64,000 bases of DNA from Girardinichthys multiradiatus. Lineage: Eukaryota; Chordata; Actinopteri; Cyprinodontiformes; Goodeidae. Shown here piece by piece: positions 11,294 to 22,424 of the stretch. The position numbers and the translations under genes are program-made. The stretch lies in contig NC_061794.1 in the NCBI RefSeq assembly GCF_021462225.1, positions 40,920,914 through 40,984,913 on the forward strand. The letters run 5' to 3'. The first letter of the stretch is position 1. Each line of letters begins with the position of its first letter. The notes under the pieces were generated by a model. It made no database searches, was not told where the DNA came from, and saw nothing but the letters and a program-made list of their open reading frames with translations.

Positions 11294-13880
11294 GTTAATG
11301 TTGCAAGTTAGTGTCGAGATCTGAACTTTCAGAAAGTTTTGGTTTTGGAGGTGGATTGTGGTGCTATCAAAGCTTCCTGTTCACACATGTTGGTAAACAT
11401 GCATACCTTTAAATAAACCATTTACCCTGAACTTTCTTTAAATTTATACCGTCCACAGTGCCTTCCAAAGTATTTAAACTATCTATATACACTATATATC
11501 TAAACGTTTTCAGTTTGTCACTGTACAACCAAAATTTTCAAGCACTTTTATTGAGACTGTATGTAATAGAGCAACACAAAAATACCTGATTTTAGAGTAA
11601 ATCGAAAATGATACATTGTTTTTATATGTTAAGTAAAAATCTGTTTTGAGAACTTTGACCATGTTTTCTTCCAGGCTCACGAGGCTCACCCTGTCTTATT
11701 TTGTTGTTTTGTGTTTTGGAGCAGTAGAAAGCAGTGCTGAAACCCTAGGAGGAGCAGAAGAGAGCGTATATCAATATAGATATATATACACACACTCCAT
11801 TTTAAATGAGTTCTTGAAAACACCTAAAACAACCGTGACAAAACAAATGTGTACCTTTACAGACATTTGACACAAGGTTTTGTATCACAGTCTGTTCGAT
11901 GCAAACATGTATTAACCTGATAAGCCTTAAGGTTTTTAGAAGCAATTTCCGCCTGAAATTACATACCTGAAATAAATTAAGTATAGCTCCACAGTTATGT
12001 CTACATGCAAACCTTTGGTACCTGTGTAAAGATAAGACATAAAAGAATATTTTTCAAGTGGAAGCACTATTGTAACTGTTACTATGTCTTATTTATTTGT
12101 GATTAAACAAAAAGAAAATCAAACACACCACACACAGCTCAACCCGCCAGCAGGTTGATTGGGCTTACCAAATTTTGTATTTTTGTGCATTCACTTTTCT
12201 CATTGTTCATGGTTTGGCCCTTGATAATAATTTGCATGCTATAACATTTCATGAAAAATATATTCATGACACAAAAGAAGAACATCAAGAAAAGTCTATT
12301 TATTACATGTCATATTAACAAAAGATAAGCTGAGGGAGATACCATTTGTACAATGAATGTGAAGGTAACTGAACATTTCTAGAAGTCCTGTAAAAACCAT
12401 TTTCCAATGTTTGAGCTCAGCAAACGGGACACTCCTAGAGCATGATAAGGTGTACCCAGCCCAGCAAGTACATTTACCAGTCAGCTAGAGATTGTTGATC
12501 TATATCAGATAATAATATATTGATGATATATGTATATTTGTGTATTTATGTAACCAGATCAAACAAAATGTACTGTAAACATTAACATTTTGTAATTGCA
12601 ATTGTGTAAGTTTTCCAAGTATACAAACATATGTCATTTGCAATAATAAAAATGTCTTTTGCAATAATAAAAATACTTGCCTTACAAACCTGTACACCCT
12701 GTCATAAAATTTGAAAACTCTATTGAACTGTAATTAGTTTATAGCCACCTACATTTCAGCTGCAACAACTGCATACTCCTCAATAGGACTTTACTGGAGT
12801 AAATACAAAGTTTGGCAACAACAAAAAAATCTGAACGTTTTTACATAGAAGATACAAAGCAGAACATAGGATTCAGAAATGTTCAGTACATATAAAATAG
12901 TAACAAGGTAACCGATTATTATTAAACACTAATTTGCACATCATGGAATGTTAACAGCAAATCTCAGTCATAAATACAATCAAAAATCGGTTGGGCCAAA
13001 TTGTACTTTGCATTTATGACCACTATTTCATATCCTCTACTTCTGTTTTTTATGTGTAAACAAATAATTTCTCATTGATGTGCTTAAACCATTGGATCTT
13101 GGTACATTACAGAATATTTTTATTATACATGGTTCTGATTCCTGTGTTCTAGAGTCTGACAACTTTAAAAGAACTATCATTGTAAAGTGCAAGTCTATTA
13201 CTACAAATGCTGCACCCGGCAGTCCATAGCTGTTTATTTCATATATAACGCCTCTGGAAGATGTTTTTTTGGGAAGCACAAGATTCCTTTTCATTGATAT
13301 GCCGACACCATTCAGGCACATTGATTCCACTACCGAACTGTCCAGACTGCAACAGATTTTCTTTTAACCGGGACCAAAATAACATGAATTTATACCATTG
13401 AGTTCCTCCATGTTTTTATATAGATTTGTAAACTTTATTGCCTGCTTTTAAATTTTTTTATATAGTCTCATCCATCTTTTCTATTGTATCTCCTCATAAT
13501 TCACACACCTTTAAGAGCACTCCATTCCTTAATTCCTTGTTGATATTTTTTACTTATTAGTTTTATTCTGTGTTTATTTTATTCTTCATGTGGCTTTATT
13601 GTGAAACACATTGGTGAACTTTGTTGTTTCTAAATGTGTTAAAAAATGAAGCTAAAATTAACAAAAACTGGATTTTACCATACATTCAACTTTTTCCTTT
13701 CTCTGCCATGTTTCTTATGTCTTGTTTTTGTACAGCTGATAAAAATGCACACACTTATGAGTAAGACTGTGAAAAAACCCCATCGCAGCAGCTCATACCA
13801 GAGTGGTGCTCCAGTCCACGCTCTGCAAAACAAAGACAGGACAATTTTTCAAATGAGTAAACTTTTAATAATTTTGGCCT
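11294..13880. other. AT-rich gap, probable Tc1 end relic at 11450-11650
   Basis: No gene found. The stretch around 11450-11650 resembles the worn terminal repeat of non-autonomous Tc1 elements seen at 31389 and 59270. A 97-codon frame at 13037-13330 (minus) has no recognisable motif and no splice context. Confidence 0.35.
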
Positions 13881-13882
13881 GT

Positions 13883-14470
13883 TAAAGGGGACATATCATG
13901 CAAAATCTACTTTTTTAGCCCCTAAATACATTTTGTTGTGTACTTGGAGTCTGCAGGTGTGCAGAAAATTTTAATTTAGTCTCTACAGGTGTTGCAGAGA
14001 CATCTTTATATTCTGTTTGGGTCATATTTTTCAATCCCTTCAGTTTTCTCTATCCTCTATTGCATTGTTTGAACTGTTGAACAGCTAAATAAGGTCATGG
14101 ACGTCCGGCTGACCAATTTGCATATCTACCATTTTTATTTCTCACTGCGATTATGTAGTCCAAGCTCAAGTAGGCCGATGCGGCAAATTGATAAGAATAA
14201 ATGTTCAGTTGTTGGATGTATTAATCCACATCGCCCCCAGCATCAGAACCTCTTTGAAGTGCCTGGTTAAACTTTATTTTTCATGAAAATGTTCCCACAA
14301 TAGTGGGGAAATTCCTATTTCCCCACTTCAAGAACGAGTGCTTCAGCAACCTATGCCAATATCGAGAAGGGTTTGCAGAAAGACTTCATCTGATTAAGGG
14401 GTCAGTTCCTTCTGTCTATGGAAACGACTGACACAGCAAAGCAGTAAGCTGTAAATAACGCTAAAATGAC
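13883..14470 (+). mobile_element. Possible P-element/THAP-type relic
   Basis: The block opens with TTAAAGGGGACATATCATGC, like a class of fish DNA-element ends. Near 14205-14270 a short frame reads CSVVGCINPHRPQHQNLF, the start of a THAP-like C2CH finger, and then stops. P-type transposases carry THAP domains. The match is short and no second terminus was found, so this is tentative. Confidence 0.3.
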
Positions 14471-14770
14471 AACAAACTTTATTTTAGACATGAATTTATT
14501 GTGTGTTGATATGACGTCCTGGCCATTGTTTTGATAGCTGCAACATTAGTTTCTGTTCCGCTTCTGATAGTGCTGTGTGCTGCTTTAAGCGCCAGGAGGA
14601 CAGAACCATACAGCGTGTTTTGAATAGTATTAATATGTTTTGCATTGTTTTTGCTGTTTTTGTCTTGTTTCTGGTCTGCTAGAAAAAAAAAATAAATATA
14701 TATATATATATTATATACAGTACAGACCAAAAGTTTGGACACCTTCTCATTCAAAGAGTTTTCTTTATTT

Positions 14771-15183
14771 TGTTGTGGAAAATTCTTTTTAATGCTCTGA
14801 ACTTCCCTTACCTCTCTCCCCTCTGACCTCTGTGTTTTGTTACCTAGAGGGATTGGTCTGTAAATCCATTATCAGGAGGTTAAATGGTTAAAACACATCC
14901 TTTAGGGTGATGTCTCAGGAAGAACAGATGGTCTGCTCGTAGATAACTTTGTTACCTCTAACCCGAGGAGGGTCTAGGGCCCTAAAGCACAAACTCTTTT
15001 AAGTTGAGGTAACACCCACATACTCTTTAAAATGTTGATCGGGGCTCTGCTTCACTGACCAAGCTCAGTGACAGGGACTTCAAACGTTGAATGCCTTTGA
15101 ATAAAACTTATAAAGACAAAGTCCAGACTTTCTTTTGTTGTGAGTTAATTTCTCTCCCACTTTGATAAGAAAATTACACTACA
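14771..15183 (+). repeat. Solo LTR with 4-bp target duplication ATTT
   Basis: Begins TGTTGTGG and ends ACACTACA (413 bp). ATTT sits on both sides (14767-14770, 15184-15187). The intact right arm of the host Tc1 element reads CTTTATTTTCATGAC at the same place, so the empty site is visible in the same element. Its 3' part matches 3905-4209. TTTGAATAAAACTTATAAAG near 15095 could supply a polyadenylation signal. Confidence 0.85.
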
Positions 15184-15292
15184 ATTTTCATGACTATGAA
15201 TATTGTAGCTTCACACTTAAGGCATCAAAACTATGAATCACATGTGGAATTATATACTGAACAAAAAAGTGTGAAACAACTGAAAATATATC

Positions 15293-16309
15293 TTATATTC
15301 TAGGTTCTTCAAAGTAGCAACATTTTGCTTTGATTACTGCTCCGCACACTCTTGGCCTTCTGTTGATGAGCTTCAAGAGGTAGTCACCTGAAATGGTTTT
15401 CCAACAGTCTTGAAGGAGTTTCCAGAGATGCTTAGCACTTGTTGGCCCTTTTGCCTTCACTCTGCGGTCCAGCTCACCACAAACCATCTTGATTGGGTTC
15501 AGGTCCGGTGACTGTGGAGGCCAAGTCATCTGGCGCAGCAACCCATCACTCTCCTTCTTGGTCAAATAGCCCTTACACAGCCTGGAGGTGTGTTTGGGGT
15601 CATTGTTCTGTTGAAAAATAAATGATGGTCCAACTAAATGCAAACCGGATGGAATAGCATGCCGCTGCAAGATGTTGTGGTAGCCATGCTGGTTCAGTAT
15701 GCCTTCAATGTTTAATAAATCCCCAACAGTGTCACCAGCAAAGCACCCCCACAACATCACACCTCCTCCTCCATGCTTCACGGTGGGAACCAGGGATGTA
15801 GAGTCTATCCGTTCACCTATTCTGCGCCGCACAAGGATACGGTGGTTGGAACCAAAGATCTCAAACTTGTACTCATCAGACCAAAGCACAGATTTCCACT
15901 GGTCTAATGTCCATTCCTTGTGTTCTTTAGCCCAAACAAGTCTCTTCTGCTTGTTGCCTGTCCTCAGCAGTGGTTTCCTAGCAGCTATTTTAGCATGAAG
16001 GCCTGATTCACACAGTCTCCTCTTAACAGTTGTTCTAGAGATGTGTCTGCTGCTAGAACTCTGTGTGGCATTGACCTGTTCTCTAATCTGAGCTGCTGTT
16101 AACCTGCGATTTCTGAGGCTGGTGACTCGGATGAACTTATCGTCCGCAGCAGAGGTGACTCTTGGTCTTCCTTTCCTGGGGCGGTCCTCATGTGAGCCAG
16201 TTTCTTTGTGGCGCTTGATGATTTTTGCGACTGCACTTGGGGACACTTTCAAAGTTTTCCCAATTGTTCGGACTGACTGACCTTCATTTCTTAAAGTAAT
16301 GATGGCCAC
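15293..16309 (-). pseudogene. Tc1 transposase, full frame but catalytic triad lost
   Basis: A 338-codon frame of usual Tc1 length, with an N-terminal paired-like helix-turn-helix (RTIGKTLKVSPSAVAKIIKR), a GRPR hook and a DDE domain. The first Asp is present (VLWSDEYKF). The second reads FQQNNDPKH where FQQDNDPKH is standard (Asp to Asn), and the third reads PDLNPIKMVCGELD where NPIE is standard (Glu to Lys). Both changes are single G-to-A transitions on the coding strand. The gene reads through but the enzyme should be inactive. Confidence 0.9.
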
Positions 16310-16768
16310 TCATTTTTCTTTATTTAGCTGCTTTTTTCTTGCCATAATACAAATTCTAACAGTCTATTTAGTACGACTATCAGCTGTGTACTGTATCCAC
16401 CTCCTGCACAACACAACTGATGCTCCCAACCCCATTTATAGGGCTTGAAATCCCACTTATTAAACCTGACAGGGCACACTTGTGAAGTGAAAACCATTTC
16501 AGGTGACTACCTCTTGAAGCTCATCAACAGATTGCCAACAGTGTGCGGAGCAGTAATCAAAGCAAAAGGTGGCTACTTTGAAGAACCTAGAATATAAGAC
16601 ATATTTTCAGTTGTGTCACACGTTTTTGTTCAGTATATAATTCCACGTGTTAATTCATAGTTTTGATGCCTTCAGTGTGAAGCTACAATATTCATAGTCA
16701 TGAAAATAAAGAAAACTCTTTGAATGAGAAGGTGTGTCCAAACCTTTGGTCTGTACTGTATATGTATA

Positions 16769-16777
16769 TGTGTGTGC

Positions 16778-16848
<71 letters not shown>
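16769..16848. repeat. (TG)n microsatellite
   Basis: An almost pure TG tract of about 80 bases between two Tc1 elements. It generates an artificial histidine/threonine repeat frame on the minus strand. Confidence 0.95.
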
Positions 16849-16850
<2 letters not shown>

Positions 16851-17400
16851 GTACTGTACAAACGTTTTAGGCAGGTGTGTAAAAATTCTGTAAACAAATA
16901 ATGCTTTAAAAAATTGAAGTATTAATCATTTATTTTCATCAATCAGCAAAATGCAGTGAATGAACAAAAGAAAAATCTAAATCAAATCAATATTTGGTGT
17001 GACCACCCTTTGCCTATAAAACAGCATAAATTCTTCTAGGTACACACGCACACAGTTTTCCAAGGAACACGGCTGGTGGGTTGATCAAAACATCTTGGAG
17101 AACAAACCACAGATCTTCTGTGGATGTAGGCTTTCTCACATCCTTCTGTCTCTCCATATAATCCCAGACACACTCGATGATGTTGAGATCAGGGCTCGTT
17201 GGGGATTATACCATCAGTTCCAGTAATTCTTGTTCTTCTTTACGCTGAAGATTGTTCTTAATGACTTTGGCTGTATGTTTGGGTTCGCTCACTTAGCATT
17301 TTGTTAATAGATAAAAATAATCAATCATCATTTATATTTCTGAAAGCATTCTTTGTTTACAGAATTTTTCAAACGTGCCTAAAACATTTGCGCAGTACTG
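16851..17400 (-). mobile_element. Internally deleted Tc1-like element
   Basis: TA-flanked, with inverted ends built on CAGTACTG...AACGTTTTAGGCA and CTGTAAACAAATAATGC. Only the C-terminal part of a transposase survives on the minus strand (LNIIE...WDYMERQKD, then PRRIYAVL-like), with a stop inside. About 550 bp, so a non-autonomous derivative. Confidence 0.8.
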
Positions 17401-18323
17401 TATGTATGTATATATATGTATGTATGTGGGTATGTAGTTGCTCTCAGATGCACCTCAGAACAGGGGTAAAAGAGGAGCCTGTGGAGCTACAATAACAAGG
17501 AACTCAGACCAAAGCCCTGCACTTCCACTTTATATAGACCACAACTGAACGAATTAAGTGTGAAAGGAAGAACTTAAAAGCATGATATGTTCTCATTAAA
17601 TAACTTCCATCAAAGATACAGTGAAAAGATGCATTCTAACCTGCTTAAAAACACATGCATAGCAGTTTGATTTACTTGTAAAAACTGCTCTGATGTGTCA
17701 GAGTTGATCTTTGTGGTTTCAATGCAGGTTGTTGTTGTTGATGAAGTTTCAGCCATGGTGGTCCTCATTCTGTCTGCACAGTCATAGATAGACTGCCCTA
17801 ATGAATAAAAATAAACATATTTAAATAACACTCTTTTCTGCATGTGGAAAAATGTTGATATTAACATCAGGATAAAATGGGGTCAAATCTCAATGATGTT
17901 CAGAAACCCCATGTTTATAAAGTCTCTCATTCTACTTAAAACATCTTTCAAAGTATTTTTTTTTTCTTTTGCAGGAAGAGTAAAACAGAGTTTGTGTCCT
18001 GAGTAAAACATTTAGTGTAGTTTTCAGCGAGACACCAAACGGTCACCAAAGTCAAAATCCATCTCTTTAAAATGCCCAACACACTTTCTATTCAATTTAT
18101 TTGTTTACAAGAATTTAATCAGCTTTTCATTACAAAGTCTGAATGATAGGTAAAACAAAATCCACAGATAAACAATAAACCATGATGCACAAGGCAGTTT
18201 AGTTATTTAACAAAAGCACAACCTGCTAAAGTATTGTATGAAACAGTGAACACACCACAGGATTTAATATCTTGTGGACTAGCCTTTTCAGCTTGAACTG
18301 CTCCTCTTTTGTAGGACCATATA
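17401..18323 (-). other. Gap with one exon-like stretch at 17797-17676
   Basis: On the minus strand TTCATTAG|GG opens a 122-base segment that ends CAA|GTAAAT. It reads GQSIYDCADRMRTTMAETSS and a threonine-rich tail without stops in one frame. It could be a cytoplasmic-tail exon of the Ig receptor copy 2, but the phase does not fit the other exon-like stretch at 22087-21982. The remainder shows nothing. Confidence 0.25.
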
Positions 18324-19594
18324 CAGGGGTTGGACAATGAAACTGAAACACCTGGTTTTAGACCACAATAATTTATTAGTATGGTGTAGGGCCTCCTTTT
18401 GCTGCCAATACAGCGTCAATTCGTCTTGGGAATGACGTATACAAGTCCTGCACAGTGGTCAGAGGTATTTTAAGCCATTCTTCTTGCAGGATAGTGGCCA
18501 GGTCACTACGTGATACTGGTGGAGGAAAACGTTTCCTGACTCGCTCCTCCAAAACACCCCAAAGTGGCTCAATAATATTTAGATCTGGTGTCTGTGCAGG
18601 CCATGGGAGATGTTCAACTTCACTTTCATGTTCATCAAACCAATCTTTCACCAGTCTTGCTGTGTGTATTGGTGCATTGTCATCCTGATACACGGCACCG
18701 CCTTCAGGATACAATGTTTGAACCATTGGATGCACATGGTCCTCAAGAATGGTTCGGTAGTCCTTGGCAGTGACGCGCCCATCTAGCACAAGTATTGGGC
18801 CAAGGGAATGCCATGATATGGCATGCCAAACCATCACTAATCCACCCCCATGCTTCACTCTGGGCATGCAACAGTCTGGGTGGTATGCTTCTTTGGGGCT
18901 TCTCCACACCGTAACTCTCCCGGATGTGGGGAAAACAGTAAAGGTGGACTCATCAGAGAACAATACATGTTTCACATTGTCCACAGAGCAAGATTTGTGC
19001 TCCTTGCACCATTGAAACCGACATTTGGCATTGGCATGAGTGACCAAAGGTTTGGCTATAGCAGCCCAGCCGTGTATATTGACCCTGTGGAGCTCCCGAC
19101 GGACAGTTCTGGTGGAAACAGGAGAGTTGAGGTGCACATTTAATTCTGCCGTGATTTGGGCAGCCGTGGTTTGATGTTTTTTGGGAAACAATCCGGGTTA
19201 GCACCCGAACATCCCTTTCAGACAGCTTCCTCTTGCGTCCACAGTTAATCCTGTTGGATGTGGTTCGTCCTTCTTGGTGGTATGCTGACATTACCCTGAA
19301 TACCGTGGCTCTTGATACATCACAAAGACTTGCTGTCTTGGTCACAGATGCGCCAGCAAGACGTGCACCAACAATTTGTCCTCTTTTGATCTCTGGTATG
19401 TCACCCATAATGTTGTGTGCATTTCAATATTTTGAGCAAAACTGTGCTCTTACCCTGCTAATTGAACCTTCACACTCTGCTCTTACCGGTGCAATGTGCA
19501 ATCAATGAAGACTGACTACCAGGCTGGTCCAATTAAGCCATGAAACCTCCCACACTAAAATGACAGGTGTTTCAGTTTCATTGTCCAACCCCTG
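18324..19594 (-). mobile_element. Tc1-like transposon, nearly intact
   Basis: TA-flanked, 1,271 bp, with inverted ends CAGGGGTTGGACAATGAAAC at both sides. It holds one transposase gene on the minus strand, broken by a single frameshift. Among the Tc1 copies here it is the best preserved. Confidence 0.92.
18376..19408 (-). pseudogene. Tc1 transposase with one +1 frameshift
   Basis: Begins MGDIPEIKRGQIVGARLAG (19408), an HTH region, and changes frame near 19190, where one extra base in a C/A run separates TRIVS from KHQTTAAQITAEL. The downstream frame to 18376 holds an intact triad: LFSDEST, VYQDDNAPIH and PDLNIIEPLW. No other lesion is visible. Confidence 0.9.
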
Positions 19595-19791
19595 TAAGTC
19601 TCTCATATAAATGTGATGGACCTTTGGCCCACTTAACATGCATGTGCAGCAGTTCTTTGAGGTTTGTGGGCATTTGTTGATCGGTTGATCAACAGCACTC
19701 CTAAAGCAGTGTGTCCTAATTGTGGTTATCAAGGCTCAGTGCTCTGAAGGCTTCCGATGTTTCATTCATTCCCAATTAAAATGTATCGATC

Positions 19792-21266
19792 TGTTGGGGG
19801 CTATGATTATTGATTGATTAATCTTGATCAATAATTATAATTACAAATCATAATCTGACAAAATCAATTTCTTAACCAAAATCCTCATTTATGAATCGAG
19901 ACCAGAAATGTTTCTGGAGTTGTAATTGCGGCTCAACGCCTTTGACAATTACAACCGTTAAATACTCCGTAATAATTAATAACTATTGCCAGAGATGTCA
20001 CTGTTTAATCGACCGTTTCTGCCGAAACGTGTGGAACCTTAACCTTATTTTGACTGACGAATCACTTTTTGCACACAATGAACACAAAACGCTCTCTCTT
20101 TATCTATGTGAATATTTATTAATCTTCACCTACTCAACATGCAAAATTCTACATAACAAGGGTAACACATCTAACTAAGCAAAAATAAAGAAAACAGCAG
20201 TGGGTGTTGAATCAACCAGGATTTATGGCACAATTGAGAATATGACGAAAAGGTGTGGTGGTGAGTGGAGAGTGGGCGGCACGCCGCTCCGACTGTACTC
20301 AGTGATGTTCTGATCATAAAACTTTCCCCCAACTCTTGAGCAGACAAAGACTTATAAAGCTTTTGGCGGCAAGCTAGCAAGCAGTGAGGTTGAAGACAAA
20401 AGGGAAATGGAGAATGTTACCATGAAGTCGTTTTAACAGTCCAGTCTTACAACGCACCCGCGTTGACTCCCAGATAGTAAAAACACAAACAGAGCTAGGA
20501 ACGCGGCGGCTCCAGATATCAACATAACACATCAAAGTTTCAATAAGCAAGGTTACATGCACATATCATTCAGACCACATGAGATCCTAACCAGCGATTC
20601 TGATCGCTCTATACCTCTGACCCTGCCCAGGCCTTCTAATAAAGAAATAAAATATTAAATAAAAGATGGGTTTTACTTGTTGAAGTTTCCTTCTGGGGCA
20701 GCGAGTGAGAGGGAAAACGAGAGGGGGGTTGAAGCGTTGTGCGCGTCCGCATTTACACTCCAAGAGAGCGGTCAGTCCCGTCCTTTGGTCTTCTTGACGA
20801 AAAGGAAGAAATAGGATCTGACCATCAGCAGTTGACTAGGGATGAAACATGATGGCGGTTCGTTTCCTCAAACGCCGTGTTTTTAGTTACGTGTTAAACT
20901 CACGTCTTCGATCGGCAAAGTGAAATTTCTGGCCTTCCTAGTCCAGAAACCTCAGTTATGAATTGTTCGTTGGCCAACGAGAGAGAGAAATAAATGAAGA
21001 CTCCACGTGGGATCTCTTCTTCTCCAGAAAATGCTCCAGTTGCGTGGTAACCGTGTCAAGATTCCCAGCTGAAAGCGAGTTTTCGAAAATGTCCACCTTC
21101 CTATATAGCGTCTTGTGACATCAGACTTGGGACGCCCTGTCATATCAGTCGTGATGCTTGACGGGATATAGAGGAGCGGACTGTCCTGGATACAAAATGG
21201 CCGAAAGCATCAGGAGGCCTGGTGTCTGTGCAAGTAGTCCAATATTCAGCAACAAGTGGTCCAACA
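19792..21266 (-). repeat. 1.475-kb solo LTR with GATC target duplication
   Basis: Ends TGTTGG and CCAACA form a short inverted repeat, and GATC lies immediately outside both (19788-19791, 21267-21270). On the minus strand CTATATAGG near 21105 could be a TATA box and AATAAA near 20115 a polyadenylation signal, so I read the LTR on the minus strand. No coding frame of note. The length suggests a retrovirus-type LTR with long U3. The family is not identified. Confidence 0.75.
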
Positions 21267-22424
21267 GATCTTTCCAGGCCTCTGACAAACTTCACGGTAT
21301 CCTATTAAGATATGATTTCCTTTAAATCAGGGGTGATAGAGCATAGACACATCTGAAGCATGCATGACAGTCTGTGGATCCAAGATTCTCACACATGAGC
21401 ACATGTCCTAAAACTTGCATAGGTTGGATCAAGGCTGGATCACATTAACACCACAGATGCTCTAGAGTTCATTTGGAACTATACCAAGACCACCTCTTAG
21501 AAACGATCTCAATATGGTTGTTTTGGTCCGAACCCTTGTGCGATTGCCTTGTTTTCGTCTATACAAATGAACAGCACAAAGGGGGCAAAAGAACCAGAGT
21601 TCGTTTTAAACTAACTAAACACCTCAGTTGTGAAAACACCCTAAAAGACAGCCATTGAGTCTCGAAGATCAACATAGATTATCCCTCGCTCTGTATGCTC
21701 TATCCTGTGAAATGTTATTAAAGTCGTGTTCTATCAGGCAAAGAGGACTTTACAACGTATTTAACAACAGGTGTGCCAGTAGGTACAAAAAGAAGAAATC
21801 AAACATACAAAACAATCACAATATTAAACTGGACTTAAAATCTCATCTAAATAGCCATTTTACTGGCCTTTTATAACTACCAGGAGGAATATGTGCAGAA
21901 TTTTACAGGTTTGTGAGTGCTGACCATGCACTGAAACAATTAAATTGAAAATCTAAAATATGAATATAAATAGATTTGCACCTGTTTGCTTCTGTCTCAG
22001 CATTCACGTTAGCATTCATCACAGCTTGTGGATTGTCAGAGTCATTTAATGGCTCAGATGTATAAGGTTGCAGCTCGGACACTCCTTCTGTTTAATCTTT
22101 GCTATTTTAATCTTCATCAGAATTGTATCCACAGAAAAAAATACATTAGACTGAAAAATATGTTTTAGAATCGAGCTGAAATCTGTTAAAAGTCACTTAC
22201 CCAGCATTGTGTTTGTTTTTGTTAATTAATTATTTTATTATTAATAATTTAATGTTATAAAGGAAAATTCTGATTTACTTTGCTTATTTACTTATAAATG
22301 CTTTATCAACATTTAGACTTTTTACACACCTGTGGAGGGCACTGCATGTAGGAGGAAACGTAGTAGAATAAATTATGGCTTAAGCAGATCATATAAATGG
22401 ACACAGTGTGTTGCACATTTCTTC
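21267..22424 (-). other. Gap with one exon-like stretch at 22087-21982
   Basis: The minus strand shows AAACAG|AA...AACAG|GTGCAA around a 106-base open stretch reading GVSELQPYTSEPLNDSDN and on to TEANR. It resembles a cytoplasmic tail segment and lies downstream of Ig receptor copy 2, but no transmembrane exon links them. Nothing else recognised. Confidence 0.25.

Larger units (their letters stand above)
14718..16758 (-). mobile_element. Tc1-like DNA transposon, left end split by an LTR
   Basis: Flanked by TA on both sides. The outer ends are CAGTACAGACCAAA and its reverse complement, and the inverted repeats run over 200 bp inward, including ATATACTGAACAAAAA on both arms. The left arm is interrupted by the solo LTR at 14771-15183; without it and its duplicated ATTT the element is about 1.62 kb. 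The single transposase gene is on the minus strand. Confidence 0.9.

Noticed and set aside
13037..13330. 97-codon minus-strand frame
   Set aside because: No motif, splice context or composition to support a gene.
16655..16897. Frame with a histidine/threonine repeat
   Set aside because: Product of the (TG)n microsatellite.
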